DNA of 64,000 nucleotides from Saprospirales bacterium (GTDB lineage: Bacteria > Bacteroidota > Bacteroidia > Chitinophagales > JADIYW01), in the NCBI GenBank assembly GCA_016711605.1, contig JADJSS010000002.1:62001-126000 (forward strand), in the 5' to 3' direction. How positions within the stretch are numbered: position 1 is the first letter of the stretch; every line of letters starts with the position of its first letter. The translations under genes and the position numbers were made by a program. Below are positions 36,081-44,978 of the stretch, in pieces. The notes beneath the pieces were generated by a model. It saw nothing but the letters and a program-made list of their open reading frames with translations, made no database searches and was not told where the DNA came from.

Positions 36081-36635
36081 CTATTGAACTTTGGCATTTC
36101 CACCATTTGCAATTGCTTCTGTTTCTAATTTATTTACATCTTGGATAGCATATATTTTTGTGCCTGTGATATCCATTTCATCTAAAACATCCACCATATT
36201 ATTATAATTGGCATCTTCAGTTAGTTTTATTAGGCAAATAATTTGTGAAAACCCTTTAGAGTCTTTTCCCCATTTTGCATCCACTTCTTTTTGTTTATCT
36301 AAAATTATTTTACGGATTCCATCTGGTGAATAATTGGTGGTTTTCAAGCCAGCAGCAACAAAACCAGGATAGTACCATATATTATTATCTTTATCACAAA
36401 TAATATTTAAAACTTTTGATTCTGGAATTTCTGCTTTTTTTTCGTCGTTTTTTTCTTTTATTGGCATTGACAAATTCATTGCCACTGGTTTAGAAAGTGA
36501 TGTTGTTAACATAAAGAAAGAAATTAGCAAAAAAGCTAAATCCACCATTGGAGTCATATCCACATTCGTAGATGCTTTCTTACTACGGACTTTTTTACCT
36601 TTGTCGCCACCACTTGAGGTATCAATTTGAGCCAT
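36081..36635 (-). CDS. ExbD/TolR-family biopolymer transport protein (second)
   Basis: 184 residues. NVDMTPMVDLAFLLISFFML holds the transmembrane helix with the proton-channel aspartate; the periplasmic part shares SMPIKEKNDEKKAEIPESKV with the ExbD at 33629. Its C-terminus ends IYAIQDVNKLETEA. It stands between the first exbD (36654) and tonB (35209), 18 and 41 bases away. Two different ExbD proteins per operon is a regular Bacteroidota feature. Confidence 0.93.
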   Translation of the reverse strand: MAQIDTSSGGDKGKKVRSKKASTNVDMTPMVDLAFLLISFFMLTTSLSKPVAMNLSMPIKEKNDEKKAEIPESKVLNIICDKDNNIWYYPGFVAAGLKTTNYSPDGIRKIILDKQKEVDAKWGKDSKGFSQIICLIKLTEDANYNNMVDVLDEMDITGTKIYAIQDVNKLETEAIANGGNAKVQ

Positions 36636-36653
36636 TTTTGTTTTTTTTAGTGG

Positions 36654-37286
36654 TTAATCTTTATTTCCTTCTAAAGCTGTTACTAACTTAAAGCTGTTTA
36701 CATCTTTTTCTCTTAACACATCAATTACACGTTTAATGGCAACAATATTACTAGTTTTATCGCCTTTTATAGCAAAAGTAATTTTGTCATCACCATATGC
36801 AAAACGCGTTGCCATTATCCAATCACCTAACTCATTGTTTGTGGTATCTTTAGGAACACCGGTAAGTTGACCTCTAGATTGCATATCTTTTAATTGATTC
36901 TGTTTTAAACCAACCATTTGAGGGATTGCTTGAGCTGGAAAAGCAATTTGTTCTAATTGAGTAAATTGAGCTTTTTGTTTGGCGTTCAAACTGCCTAACA
37001 TGGTATATTTAGTACCATATTTTTCTATCATTTTTTCAAGAATATCAGCTTTTCTTCTTGGAGAAGAAGCAACATAATATACATTCCCAATTTTATCAAC
37101 AGAAATAGTTACTAAATCATCTTTTACAGTTTCCGTAGCACGTGAAGCTGGTGTAACAATTTCCACTAATTCATTCGGACGAAATTTAGCAGTTAAAATG
37201 AAGAAAGTTAGCAATAGAAATCCAACATCACACATGGCAGTCATATCCATGTGCGTATTTTTTCTAGGTACTTTAATTTTTGGCAT
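36654..37286 (-). CDS. ExbD/TolR-family biopolymer transport protein (first)
   Basis: 210 residues, more divergent from the other two. THMDMTAMCDVGFLLLTFFI carries the transmembrane aspartate. The periplasmic part is longer and has a helical insertion (LNAKQKAQFTQLEQIAFPAQ). It follows exbB by 25 bases. Likely forms the heterodimer with the second ExbD. Confidence 0.92.
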   Translation of the reverse strand: MPKIKVPRKNTHMDMTAMCDVGFLLLTFFILTAKFRPNELVEIVTPASRATETVKDDLVTISVDKIGNVYYVASSPRRKADILEKMIEKYGTKYTMLGSLNAKQKAQFTQLEQIAFPAQAIPQMVGLKQNQLKDMQSRGQLTGVPKDTTNNELGDWIMATRFAYGDDKITFAIKGDKTSNIVAIKRVIDVLREKDVNSFKLVTALEGNKD

Positions 37287-37311
37287 AATTTTTAAAATTT
37301 ATACTAAAAAA

Positions 37312-38124
37312 TTAGTGTTTAGAAGATGCAAAAGATTGAGAAATACTATAACCAATTTCGTCAATAGCATATGTTAAACTATCTATTTTGCTAGTTAAAA
37401 AATTATACATAATAATTGCTAATGCTGATGTAGCGATACCAATTGCTGTATTTACCAACGCTTCAGAAATACCTTGCGCTAATGCAGAAGTATCAGTTGC
37501 ACCTGCTTGACCTAAAGCTGAGAATGAACGCAACATACCTAATACTGTACCTAATAAGGCAACTAATGTACCAACTGTTGCAATTGTTGAAATTACAGTT
37601 AGATTTGCTTCAAGAGCTGGCAATTCTAATGATGTGGATTCTTCTACTTCTTTTTGAATGTTTAATATTTTTTGTTCACCAGAAAGTTCGGTGTTTTTTT
37701 CCATTTCTGCATATTTCTGCAATCCAGCTTGAACAACATTTGCTACTGAACCTTTTTGCTTTGTACATTCAGCTAATGCACCGTTAATATCATGTGATGC
37801 TAATTTGCTTTTAATGTTTTGTAAAAATGCTTCGATAGAGCCATTGCCATGTGCTTTATTGATAGTTAAAAAACGTTCGATAGAGAAAGTAATTAACACA
37901 ATAAACATAGATAATAAGAATGGAACGATAAAACCACCATGATAAATTAAACCCATGTAGTTACCTGGTAACACTTCTTTTTTTGTTGCGTCTTTGAAGT
38001 TGGATGCAGCACCAAATACAAGGTGAAAGATTAATTCTGCAACTATTAATGCTACAATGATTACCACAATTGGAGGTAGTTTAAATCCGTTTTTTACGGT
38101 GTTTGCTGTTTGTCCTTGAGCCAT
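37312..38124 (-). CDS. ExbB/TolQ/MotA-family proton channel protein
   Basis: 270 residues from ATG 38124 (MAQGQTANTVKNGF); a TTG nine bases upstream (38133) only extends the frame artificially. Three to four membrane helices: one near residues 15-35, one near 65-85, then the paired helices with TVISTIATVGTLVALLGTVL (the conserved Thr/Gly-rich proton-path helix) and IGIATSALAIIMYNFL. It is the first gene of the exbB-exbD-exbD-tonB operon. Upstream sequence carries a TGCAAC/GTTGCA palindrome and the shared 17-mer. Confidence 0.94.
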   Translation of the reverse strand: MAQGQTANTVKNGFKLPPIVVIIVALIVAELIFHLVFGAASNFKDATKKEVLPGNYMGLIYHGGFIVPFLLSMFIVLITFSIERFLTINKAHGNGSIEAFLQNIKSKLASHDINGALAECTKQKGSVANVVQAGLQKYAEMEKNTELSGEQKILNIQKEVEESTSLELPALEANLTVISTIATVGTLVALLGTVLGMLRSFSALGQAGATDTSALAQGISEALVNTAIGIATSALAIIMYNFLTSKIDSLTYAIDEIGYSISQSFASSKH

Positions 38125-38234
38125 GATTGTCAATTTTAGTTTAAAATGATGTTGATTTATTGTTTAACGTGAGCCGTAAAAATAGTTTTTTTTTTTAATA
38201 CTACAATACTTTAACGTAAAAATACAAATTATAT

Positions 38235-38261
38235 TGCAACATGGTTGCATTTTTAACATTT
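38235..38261. promoter_or_regulatory. Palindrome and shared 17-mer upstream of exbB
   Basis: TGCAAC-ATG-GTTGCA (38235-38249) overlaps TTGCATTTTTAACATTT (38245-38261), the same 17-mer as at 35132-35148. It lies 111-137 bases upstream of ATG 38124. Suggested common operator of the two TonB operons; could also end the mnmE-side region. Confidence 0.5.
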
Positions 38262-38311
38262 TTTATTTTAATATAGAGAAGTATTTGTAACAATTGTGTT
38301 ATTTCATACTA

Positions 38312-39703
38312 TTACTTTCCGATACAGAACTTTCCAAAAATTGTTGCTAATATATCTTTATCAATATCAATTTCTCCAGTAATTTCTCCAAGATGTCGTA
38401 GCGCAGTTTTTATGTCCTGTGAAATAAAATCGGATGAAATATGTTGTTGCAATTTACCAATTACTTCGTTAATTGCTTGCTGCGATTTTTGTAACGACTC
38501 ATAATGCCTTGCATTGGATACAACAACGCTTTCATTGCTTTCAAGAAATTCTCTAGTTACAACTTTATACAGTTCGTTCTTAATAAAATGAACATCCTCT
38601 TTATTGTAAGCAGACAAAAAAGACAAGTTAGCAAATACACCAAATTCGCCACCAATGCTCACCCAGCCACTATTTACTAAATCAGATTTATTGGCTATTA
38701 ATATGCGTGATGCTTTACTTTTACTAAGAATTTCATCTACATCTTTTTCTAAATCCTGAAAAGTTAAAGCAGTCAAATCAAAGATGTATAATATAATATC
38801 AGCTTGTTCAATTGTTTCCAATGCAATCCTAACACCTATTTTCTCAATAGTATCTTGAGTTTTTCTAATACCAGCAGTATCAATTAGTCGGAAAGTAATT
38901 CCGTTTATATTTAAAGTAGTTTCAATTTTATCGCGAGTGGTACCTGCTATTTCTGAAACGATGGCAATTTCTTCTTGCATTAAAGCATTTATCCAGCTAG
39001 ATTTTCCTGCATTTGGTCTTCCAACTATGGCTACTTTTATACCATTTTTTATTGCATTTCCAAATTGAAATGAAGATGATAAAGTGGCAATTTCAGTTTG
39101 AATTTGATGCAATAATTCATTTAATTGAGTTCTATCTGCAAATTCCACATCTTCTTCACCAAAATCTAATTCTAACTCTATCAACGCTGCAAAATCGATC
39201 AGAGAAGTTCGCAATTCTTTTAATTTGGAAGAAATGCCACCACGCATTTGCTGCATGGCAATTTTGTGTGCTGCTTGCGAATCAGAAGCAATAATATCTG
39301 CAACGGCTTCAGCTTGCGACAAATCAAATCTGCCATTTAAGAATGCTCTTTGTGTAAATTCACCAGGTTTGGCTGGTCGAGCACCATTATCTATTATTGC
39401 TTCTATAATTTTTTGGAGAATATATGGCGAACCATGACACGAAATTTCTACTACATTTTCTTTGGTATAAGATGAAGGTGCTAAAAACAAACTCACCAGA
39501 ACTTCGTCCAATATCTCATTTTTGTATTTTATTTTTCCTAAATGAATAGTATGAGAAGCTTGTTCTACTAAATTTTTACCGTTGAAAATGGAATTTACAA
39601 TTTTAACCGCTTCTGAGCCTGACAAACGAATAACACCAATTGCACCAACTCCATTTGGAGTTGATATGGCAACTATTGTATCTGTAATATTTATGTTTTT
39701 CAT
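38312..39703 (-). CDS. mnmE: tRNA uridine-5-carboxymethylaminomethyl GTPase MnmE
   Basis: MnmE with MnmG modifies the wobble uridine of several tRNAs. From ATG 39703 the protein is 463 residues (MKNINITDTIVAISTPNGVG), the usual size; the earlier in-frame start adds a repeat-derived leader. N-terminal folate-binding domain (GEFTQRAFLNGRFDLSQAEA), G domain (VAIVGRPNAGKSSWINALM, TTRDKIETT, DTAGIRKTQD, NKSD) and the C-terminal FGKFCIGK cysteine motif are all intact. Divergent from the polysaccharide export gene. Confidence 0.97.
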   Translation of the reverse strand: MKNINITDTIVAISTPNGVGAIGVIRLSGSEAVKIVNSIFNGKNLVEQASHTIHLGKIKYKNEILDEVLVSLFLAPSSYTKENVVEISCHGSPYILQKIIEAIIDNGARPAKPGEFTQRAFLNGRFDLSQAEAVADIIASDSQAAHKIAMQQMRGGISSKLKELRTSLIDFAALIELELDFGEEDVEFADRTQLNELLHQIQTEIATLSSSFQFGNAIKNGIKVAIVGRPNAGKSSWINALMQEEIAIVSEIAGTTRDKIETTLNINGITFRLIDTAGIRKTQDTIEKIGVRIALETIEQADIILYIFDLTALTFQDLEKDVDEILSKSKASRILIANKSDLVNSGWVSIGGEFGVFANLSFLSAYNKEDVHFIKNELYKVVTREFLESNESVVVSNARHYESLQKSQQAINEVIGKLQQHISSDFISQDIKTALRHLGEITGEIDIDKDILATIFGKFCIGK

Positions 39704-39739
39704 TATAAAATATTGACAGTCATCTGTTTGTGAGTAATA

Positions 39740-39784
39740 TTCACTTTCTTTTTCATATTCACTTAATTTTTCGCTTTCATTTTC
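39740..39784. repeat. TTCACTTTC-type repeat, diverged copy
   Basis: ATTCACTTTCTTTTTCATAT then TTCACTTAATTTTTCGCTTTC in the mnmE / export gene divergent region; resembles 21518-21545. It is read through as a false N-terminal extension of mnmE. Confidence 0.4.
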
Positions 39785-39892
39785 CAACAAACATAACACT
39801 TTTTAAGATACACACAAATGCAGAATCTTTGATTTTACTATCTACTTACATGTTAGTTTATTACCTTTGTGTTCCTTCTAACGTAAACATTG

Positions 39893-42361
39893 ATGAAAAA
39901 ATTATTTACTCTAATTATTGTATGTTTTACAGTAATTCAAATTCAAGCTCAAAATTTAAGTGCTTTAACTGCAGGAACGAACGCTGGTGCCCTAGTTAGC
40001 AGTTCAGCTACTTCAGCTATGAGACAACTTTCACAATTATATAGCACAAGCAAAACGGCTGGAAATAGTATTGCCACCGCTGGTACAGCACCTAAAGCAG
40101 CAGCACCAAATTTATCACAATTGCAATTATTAGGAATAGACCCAACAAACATTGCCAAATTTTATAGAGATAATGTTGCCGATATGAATGGTGAAGATGG
40201 TAGTTTACAATCTTTATTAACAGAAATTAGCGATCTAAGATCTAGACAAGAACAAATGCAGAGCATGTTGGATTCTGTAAATGCAAAATCAGTAATTCCT
40301 GAAACAAAACCAAACGATATTTTTGGTCATGATTTTTTCTCTTCAGGTAGATTAGCACTGTTTATAAAATCTTCTGACAACAAAGCACCGGATTCGTATA
40401 TTTTGGATGCTGGTGATGAGTTAAATATTGCAGTTTGGGGAAACGCCGATTACAATAATAGCTTCACTGTAAGTTCAGATGGCTTTATTCAAATTCCAGA
40501 ATTCGGCAGAATTTATGTAAAAGGATTAACTTTTGGTGCTGTAAAATCTCAAATTGGAAAACGATTAGCAACTTTTATAAATCCTGCTAATACCAAATAT
40601 GAAATTACATTGAATTATGCACGCACCATTGAAGTGAATATTGTTGGTGAAGTAAAATTACCAGGAACGTATCAAATACCTGCAATCAACTCTGTATATA
40701 ATGCAGTAAATGCAGCAAATGGAATAACAGATATTGGAAGTGTTCGTGATATTCAGGTACGACGCGATGGAAAAACCATCAAACGATTTGATGTATACGA
40801 GTTTTTATTCAATCCACTTTCTATGCAAAATTTTTATTTGCAAAAAGGAGATTTCATTTATGTTTCTACGCAAAATAAATTAATAAAAATTAATGGCGCG
40901 GTTCGTCGTCCAGCAAAATATGAACTTTTAAAGAATGAAAACTTAAATGAAATCATTCGGTTCGCAGGTGGACTTTCAGCAGATGCATATGTAAAATCAT
41001 TTCAAATTACCAGAACAACAGGTAACACTACACAAATAATAGATGTAAATTATGAAGATGTTTTAAACAGTAATAGCAACTATCCTTTAATTGATGGTGA
41101 TATTATTAATGTAACAACTATACCTGGTGGAATTGAAAATTATATAAACATTAACGGCTTAGTTCGTTTTCCAGGAAAATATGAATTAAAAGAAGGATTT
41201 AGAGTAACGGACATAATTAAAATTGCTGGTGGTATACGTACAGATGCTTACTTAGATAGAGCTTATCTAAAAAGAAAACTAGACGACAATACATTTGTCA
41301 ATCAAAAAATTTCATTGAAAGACATTATTTTGGATGAAGCTAATTCAGATAATTATTTATTACAAAAAGGTGATGCAGTTGAAATATTTTCTAAAGAAAA
41401 TTTTATAGAAAAATTTGTGGTTTCAATAGATGGTTCCGTTTTAAAACCAACTGTTATGGATTTTACAGATGGTATGACTTTAAACGATTTATTATTTTAT
41501 GCTGGTGGATTGAAAAAAGAAGCTGCTAGTTCAAAAATTGAAATATCTCGTGTGATGGACATTAGTTCTAATCCTGACATGAAATTTAAACCACAACACA
41601 TTGTTGTAGATACATTTCAAATTGGTCCAAATTTAGAATTAGATGCAAAATCAAAATTATTTCAATTAGCACCATTAGATAAGGTATATGTACGCAAAAT
41701 TTATGGTTTTGATTTACAAATGAATGTAACTTTAAAAGGTGAAGTAAAATATCCAGGTATTTACCCAATTCTACATAAAAACGAAACTGTTTTAGATTTA
41801 ATTCAACGTGCTGGTGGATTAACACCTTACGCTTATGTTGAAGATGCAAAATTAACTCGTCCAGATAGAAATTTACCAAAAACCATTTTTGAACTAAAAG
41901 ATGCATTCAAAGATCCAAAATCTAGAGCAAATTATATCTTAAAAGAAAATGATGAAATTGAAATACCAACAATCAATCAATTAGTTAGTATTCGTGGTGC
42001 AGTTGGTTATCCTGGTTTAGATTCTACAGAAACAATTAACGGAAAGTTCATTCCTGGCAAAACAGCTCGTTGGTATATAAGACACTACGCAGCTGGATTT
42101 AAAGGTGCGAAAAAGAAAACTACTTTAGTTATTTATCCAAACAGAAAAGTAGAATACACACATTCTTTTATTGGAATCAAAAGATATCCAGTAGTTGATA
42201 ATGAAGGTGCTTTAATTACTGTAGATAAAAAAATCAAGAAACCAAGACCTCCAAAAGGACCAGAAGCTGCATTAAATTGGAATATTATTTTACCAAGTGT
42301 AATTGCTGCATTAACATCCGTTGCTAGTACACTTACGCTTATCTTTGTTTTGAAAAAATAG
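39893..42361 (+). CDS. Wza-like polysaccharide export protein with many SLBB domains
   Basis: 822 residues from ATG 39893. Signal peptide MKKLFTLIIVCFTVIQIQA, a low-complexity alanine/serine-rich segment (residues about 25-75), a Poly_export domain (YILDAGDELNIAVWG near residue 165), then about six SLBB repeats, recognisable by recurrent V-x-G-x-V-x-x-PG-x-Y (VGEVKLPGTY, INGLVRFPGKYEL, LKGEVKYPGIYPI, IRGAVGYPGL). A C-terminal membrane helix (LPSVIAALTSVASTLTLIFV) closes it. Such proteins line an envelope-spanning channel for capsule or exopolysaccharide. Followed after three bases by the Wzz-like gene. A TACCTTTG box lies at about 39862-39869. Confidence 0.93.
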   Translation: MKKLFTLIIVCFTVIQIQAQNLSALTAGTNAGALVSSSATSAMRQLSQLYSTSKTAGNSIATAGTAPKAAAPNLSQLQLLGIDPTNIAKFYRDNVADMNGEDGSLQSLLTEISDLRSRQEQMQSMLDSVNAKSVIPETKPNDIFGHDFFSSGRLALFIKSSDNKAPDSYILDAGDELNIAVWGNADYNNSFTVSSDGFIQIPEFGRIYVKGLTFGAVKSQIGKRLATFINPANTKYEITLNYARTIEVNIVGEVKLPGTYQIPAINSVYNAVNAANGITDIGSVRDIQVRRDGKTIKRFDVYEFLFNPLSMQNFYLQKGDFIYVSTQNKLIKINGAVRRPAKYELLKNENLNEIIRFAGGLSADAYVKSFQITRTTGNTTQIIDVNYEDVLNSNSNYPLIDGDIINVTTIPGGIENYININGLVRFPGKYELKEGFRVTDIIKIAGGIRTDAYLDRAYLKRKLDDNTFVNQKISLKDIILDEANSDNYLLQKGDAVEIFSKENFIEKFVVSIDGSVLKPTVMDFTDGMTLNDLLFYAGGLKKEAASSKIEISRVMDISSNPDMKFKPQHIVVDTFQIGPNLELDAKSKLFQLAPLDKVYVRKIYGFDLQMNVTLKGEVKYPGIYPILHKNETVLDLIQRAGGLTPYAYVEDAKLTRPDRNLPKTIFELKDAFKDPKSRANYILKENDEIEIPTINQLVSIRGAVGYPGLDSTETINGKFIPGKTARWYIRHYAAGFKGAKKKTTLVIYPNRKVEYTHSFIGIKRYPVVDNEGALITVDKKIKKPRPPKGPEAALNWNIILPSVIAALTSVASTLTLIFVLKK

Positions 42362-42364
42362 AAT

Positions 42365-43453
42365 ATGCAACAAAATTTATCAGAGGAAGACATACGAATA
42401 GTTGATATACTCGACTCATTTGGCGGATACATAAAGTATATGCTTAGAAAATGGTATATACTAATTGTTGGTGTTGGTGGATTAACTTATTTAGGATATT
42501 ATTATGCAAAGTCATCACCGCCAACATATATTGCTTACACTTCATTTAATTCAGTAGATTCAAGAGTGAGTGCTATGGGTGGCATGATGTCTATGATGGG
42601 TATTTCTTTTGCAGGTGGTTCTTCTGCGGATGTTTTAACAGGTATTTTCTCTTCAAGAAATGTTTTCTTAAGTTCCTTATTAAAGGATGTAGAATTTGAT
42701 GGAAAAGAAACAAAGTTAGCTAATAATTACATGCGTGCTTTTAAGTATGATGAAGGATTTAAAGAAGATCCAAAATTAAAAAATTTTAAATTCACTGCAA
42801 ATACAATTGCAGAAATGAATGCTACTGAATTAGAAATTGCATCTATGTTATATGGCGATTTTTCTGATGGATTTTTTACTGCTGAATACGACATGCCAAC
42901 GGGTTTAATTAAAGCAGAAATAGAAACACCAGATTATGAATTATCCAGAATGCTTGCAAAGACAATGTTAGAACAAACTGTTTTTTTCTATCAGAAAAAA
43001 CAGTTGGAAAATGCAAAAATCTCATTAACTAATTCTAGTAAAAGACTAGATTCTATTACTGCTGAAATTTCTTCTCGTCAACGAATGATTGCAGAATCTC
43101 AAGATCAAAATATTTTTAATAGAAAAAAAGTAAACACAATTGACCAGCAAAAGATAATGCAAGAACTTCAAACATTGAGCGTAATGTATAGTGATGCTAC
43201 TAGTACAAAAGAATCATCTAAAGCTGGTTTTACACTTCAAAATAATTTAGTGAGAATTATCGATTCTCCTGAGTATTCTACCTATACAAAACACAAAAGC
43301 AAAGTGCTCTATTCTATTATTGGTTTCGCGGTAAGTATAATTTTAGTAATTATTCCTCTAATTTTAAGCAAAGCAATTACAGATGGTAGAGAAGAAAATA
43401 AGCAACGTGAAGCACTTCAAAAAGCTGCAAATAATAACGTTGAAATTGTTTAA
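42365..43453 (+). CDS. Wzz-like polysaccharide chain-length determinant
   Basis: 362 residues with two membrane helices at the ends: WYILIVGVGGLTYLGYYYA (residues about 32-50) and VLYSIIGFAVSIILVIIPLI (about 315-335), flanking a long periplasmic coiled-coil region (LTNSSKRLDSITAEISSRQR). Wzz/Wzc-type proteins control chain length and couple synthesis to export. No C-terminal kinase domain, so it is of the Wzz kind. Overlaps by four bases with the convergent kinase gene. Confidence 0.85.
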   Translation: MQQNLSEEDIRIVDILDSFGGYIKYMLRKWYILIVGVGGLTYLGYYYAKSSPPTYIAYTSFNSVDSRVSAMGGMMSMMGISFAGGSSADVLTGIFSSRNVFLSSLLKDVEFDGKETKLANNYMRAFKYDEGFKEDPKLKNFKFTANTIAEMNATELEIASMLYGDFSDGFFTAEYDMPTGLIKAEIETPDYELSRMLAKTMLEQTVFFYQKKQLENAKISLTNSSKRLDSITAEISSRQRMIAESQDQNIFNRKKVNTIDQQKIMQELQTLSVMYSDATSTKESSKAGFTLQNNLVRIIDSPEYSTYTKHKSKVLYSIIGFAVSIILVIIPLILSKAITDGREENKQREALQKAANNNVEIV

Positions 43454-44472
43454 ATCGTCCAGCTTGTTAAACCGATATTTGTTAATGAATAAGGCATCAC
43501 TTTTCCACCTAACGTGTTGAGTGTTTCTATTAATTTATATTTGTGAATGTATGGTGCGTAAAAAATCATAAAACCACCACCACCAGCGCCTGAAATTTTT
43601 CCACCAGTAGCACCACAAGCCATCGCTGCATCATAAATGGTATCAATTGATGCATTAGAAATTCCATCAGCCATTTGTTTTTTATGTAACCAGCCATTGT
43701 GTAAAATCTCACCAATGCTATCTATATTTCCTTTTAAAATGGCTTCTTTCATCAAAATAGATTGTTCTTTTAATTGATGCATCGCTTCAATGGATTTTTC
43801 ATTTTTTGATGTAACATTTGATTGTTGTTGTTTGATGATTTCAGAAGAAAGCCGCGAAGTTTGCGTATAAAACAACACTAAATTATGTTCTAATTCGTGT
43901 GCATATTTTTCTTTGATGCGCAATGGATTTACGATCACTTTATCATTTCCATAAAATTCCATGTAGTTAACACCACCAAATGTAGCTGCATACTGATCTT
44001 GTTTTCCGCCTTGCATTTGCAGGTCTTCACGCTCGATTGAATATGCTAAATGGGCAATATCATATTCACCTAAAGGCAACTTCAGCCATTCTACAAATGC
44101 ACCTAAAATAGCTACTACTAAAGTTGACGAAGAACCTAAACCAGAACCAGCAGGCGCATCAACATAAGTAGATAAATCAAATGATAATGGTTGTAAATTA
44201 AATTCTTTTACGATTCTATTATACACACCTTTTGCCAAATCCAATTGTCCGTTGATTGGTAAAATCGATGCACTTTCTAATTCATTTTTTTCATTTCTAT
44301 CAATTGCATGAATATTGATTTTGTTGGTTGTTGTTGGAAAAATAGTAGCATATGCATACAACGAAATAGTTGCGTTTAGAATGGCGCCACCATAAATATC
44401 AGAATATGGTGAAACATCGGTGCCACCACCAGCCAAGCCAATACGCAAAGGTGCTTTTGAACGAATAATCAT
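43450..44472 (-). CDS. GHMP kinase, heptose-7-phosphate kinase-like
   Basis: 340 residues. KAPLRIGLAGGGTDVSPYSD is the N-terminal signature of D-glycero-alpha-D-manno-heptose-7-phosphate kinase (HddA type), followed by the GHMP ATP-binding APAGSGLGSSSTLVVAIL and C-terminal GGKISGAGGGGFMIFY. HddA phosphorylates heptose-7-P on the route to GDP-heptose for S-layer or LPS glycans. Close relatives also phosphorylate fucose. No gmhA/gmhB/hddC genes are in the window. Convergent with the Wzz-like gene. Near-leaderless promoter box at 44477-44484. Confidence 0.9.
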   Translation of the reverse strand: MIIRSKAPLRIGLAGGGTDVSPYSDIYGGAILNATISLYAYATIFPTTTNKINIHAIDRNEKNELESASILPINGQLDLAKGVYNRIVKEFNLQPLSFDLSTYVDAPAGSGLGSSSTLVVAILGAFVEWLKLPLGEYDIAHLAYSIEREDLQMQGGKQDQYAATFGGVNYMEFYGNDKVIVNPLRIKEKYAHELEHNLVLFYTQTSRLSSEIIKQQQSNVTSKNEKSIEAMHQLKEQSILMKEAILKGNIDSIGEILHNGWLHKKQMADGISNASIDTIYDAAMACGATGGKISGAGGGGFMIFYAPYIHKYKLIETLNTLGGKVMPYSLTNIGLTSWTI

Positions 44473-44476
44473 AAAA

Positions 44477-44484
44477 CAAATTTA
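44477..44484 (-). promoter_or_regulatory. -7 box (TAAATTTG) of the GHMP kinase gene
   Basis: TAAATTTG fits TAnnTTTG and ends four bases before ATG 44472. Confidence 0.45.
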
Positions 44485-44532
44485 CGATTTATGATTTGTG
44501 ATTTTCGGTTTTGAAAGAAATAAATTATACAG

Positions 44533-44967
44533 CTACTGAAGTTTAAATATAATTGGTAAGGTATAATATACTTTCACTGGTTTTCCATTTGTGTACCAGG
44601 AATCCATTTTGGCATGGATTTAACTAATCTAATCCATTCTATCTGCACCACCACCAACTCCATCTTTTAATATTACTGGTTCTTTTACTGAACCATCAAC
44701 ATCAATATAAAATTTGACTATTACTTTTCCTTCAAATTTAAATTGTTTCGCATCGGCTGGATATTTAAGGTTCTTATTTAAATAAGACATCAATGCACCA
44801 ATACCACCTGGATAAGAAGGCATCACTTCGGCTGGACCAATGTACTTTTTCTGTTTTGCAGTATCAGCAATAGATATTTTTGTAGTATCATTATTTTTTG
44901 CAAAGTTGTTTTTGGTAAAACAACAAATAAGACAAAGCAGCAATGTAATATGAATTATATTTTTCAT
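44533..44967 (-). pseudogene. Periplasmic protein with stand-alone TonB C-terminal domain, two frame errors
   Basis: From ATG 44967: signal peptide (MKNIIHITLLLCLICCFTKN) then a TonB C-terminal domain: IGPAEVMPSYPGGIGALMSY, EGKVIVKFYIDVDGSVKEPV, LKDGVGGGAD. An extra base at about 44640 and a missing base at about 44585 break the end; corrected it reads ADEWIRLVKSMPKWIPGTQN and GKPVKVYYTLPIIFKLQ, matching the two TonB proteins at 34224 and 35209. It has no cytoplasmic stub or proline spacer, so it is a secreted TonB-like domain rather than an energy transducer. About 144 residues. Lies upstream of the heptose kinase gene. Confidence 0.75.
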
Positions 44968-44978
44968 CTAAAAATTAT

